Assembly (NCBI GenBank): GCA_016212345.1
Contig: JACRGM010000010.1
Span: 1-6,206 of the forward strand
DNA from: Nitrospinota bacterium
Lineage (GTDB): Bacteria; Nitrospinota; Nitrospinia; SZUA-224
DNA length: 6,206 bases
Direction: 5' to 3'
The notes beneath the pieces were generated by a model that saw nothing but the letters and a program-made list of their open reading frames with translations, was not told where the DNA came from and did no database searches. Positions 6,176 through 6,206 of this stretch are shown here, one piece after another. A program made the position numbers and the translations under genes. Numbering within the stretch: the stretch's first letter is position 1; each line of letters begins with the position of its first letter.

Positions 6176-6206
6176 ATGGCGTTGATTGACCTCGACCCAA
6201 AAATCA
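6176..6206 (+). CDS. Unknown protein, 3' partial (first ten codons)
   Basis: Two bases after the ATPase stop an ATG opens MALIDLDPKI and runs off the window with no stop. AGGA at 6162-6165, ten bases upstream inside the ATPase 3' end, is a plausible ribosome binding site. The tight spacing suggests it is co-transcribed with the ATPase and is likely its functional partner. Ten residues are too few to recognise a family, and the start remains provisional. Confidence 0.55.
   Translation, partial: MALIDLDPKI

Overview
The window reads as a piece of a moderately AT-rich Gram-negative bacterial chromosome. AccA argues for bacteria over archaea, and an ExbB/ExbD pair needs an outer membrane or at least a periplasm to make sense. 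Most genes use AGA/AGG for Arg and ATA for Ile very heavily. The release-factor-like protein and AccA look to me most like Desulfobacterota/Nitrospirota-type anaerobes, but the lineage is a weak inference. All supported genes lie on the + strand and are tightly packed. No RNA gene, CRISPR array, insertion sequence or convincing terminator is visible.

Positions 1-4864 look like a housekeeping gene string: a GGQ-motif release-factor-like ribosome rescue protein (its 5' end is outside the window), a LicC-like sugar/phosphocholine nucleotidyltransferase, the acetyl-CoA carboxylase alpha subunit (accA), an ExbB/TolQ proton channel protein, an ExbD/TolR partner, and cobyrinate a,c-diamide synthase (cbiA). 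accA/exbB and exbD/cbiA each overlap by ATGA, so translation is probably coupled from accA onward. Fatty-acid synthesis, envelope energisation and cobalamin synthesis are therefore co-expressed in one probable operon.

At about 4845-4958 the character changes. In a frame different from cbiA there is a 35-codon C-terminal fragment with a clear PKD/Ig-like strand pattern and no parent gene. It ends with TAA directly abutting the ATG of a 404-aa Orc1/Cdc6-like AAA+ ATPase (4959-6173). That gene uses CGN arginine codons far more often than cbiA. Two bases after the ATPase a further CDS begins and runs off the window (6176 onward).

The simplest reading is that a multi-gene accessory module has landed against, or been deleted down to, the 3' end of cbiA. 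The module would be a PKD-tailed protein, then the ATPase, then the unknown ORF. The fragment is what remains of its first gene. The module may be a defence or DNA-transaction system, but its partners lie outside the window and its function cannot be settled here.
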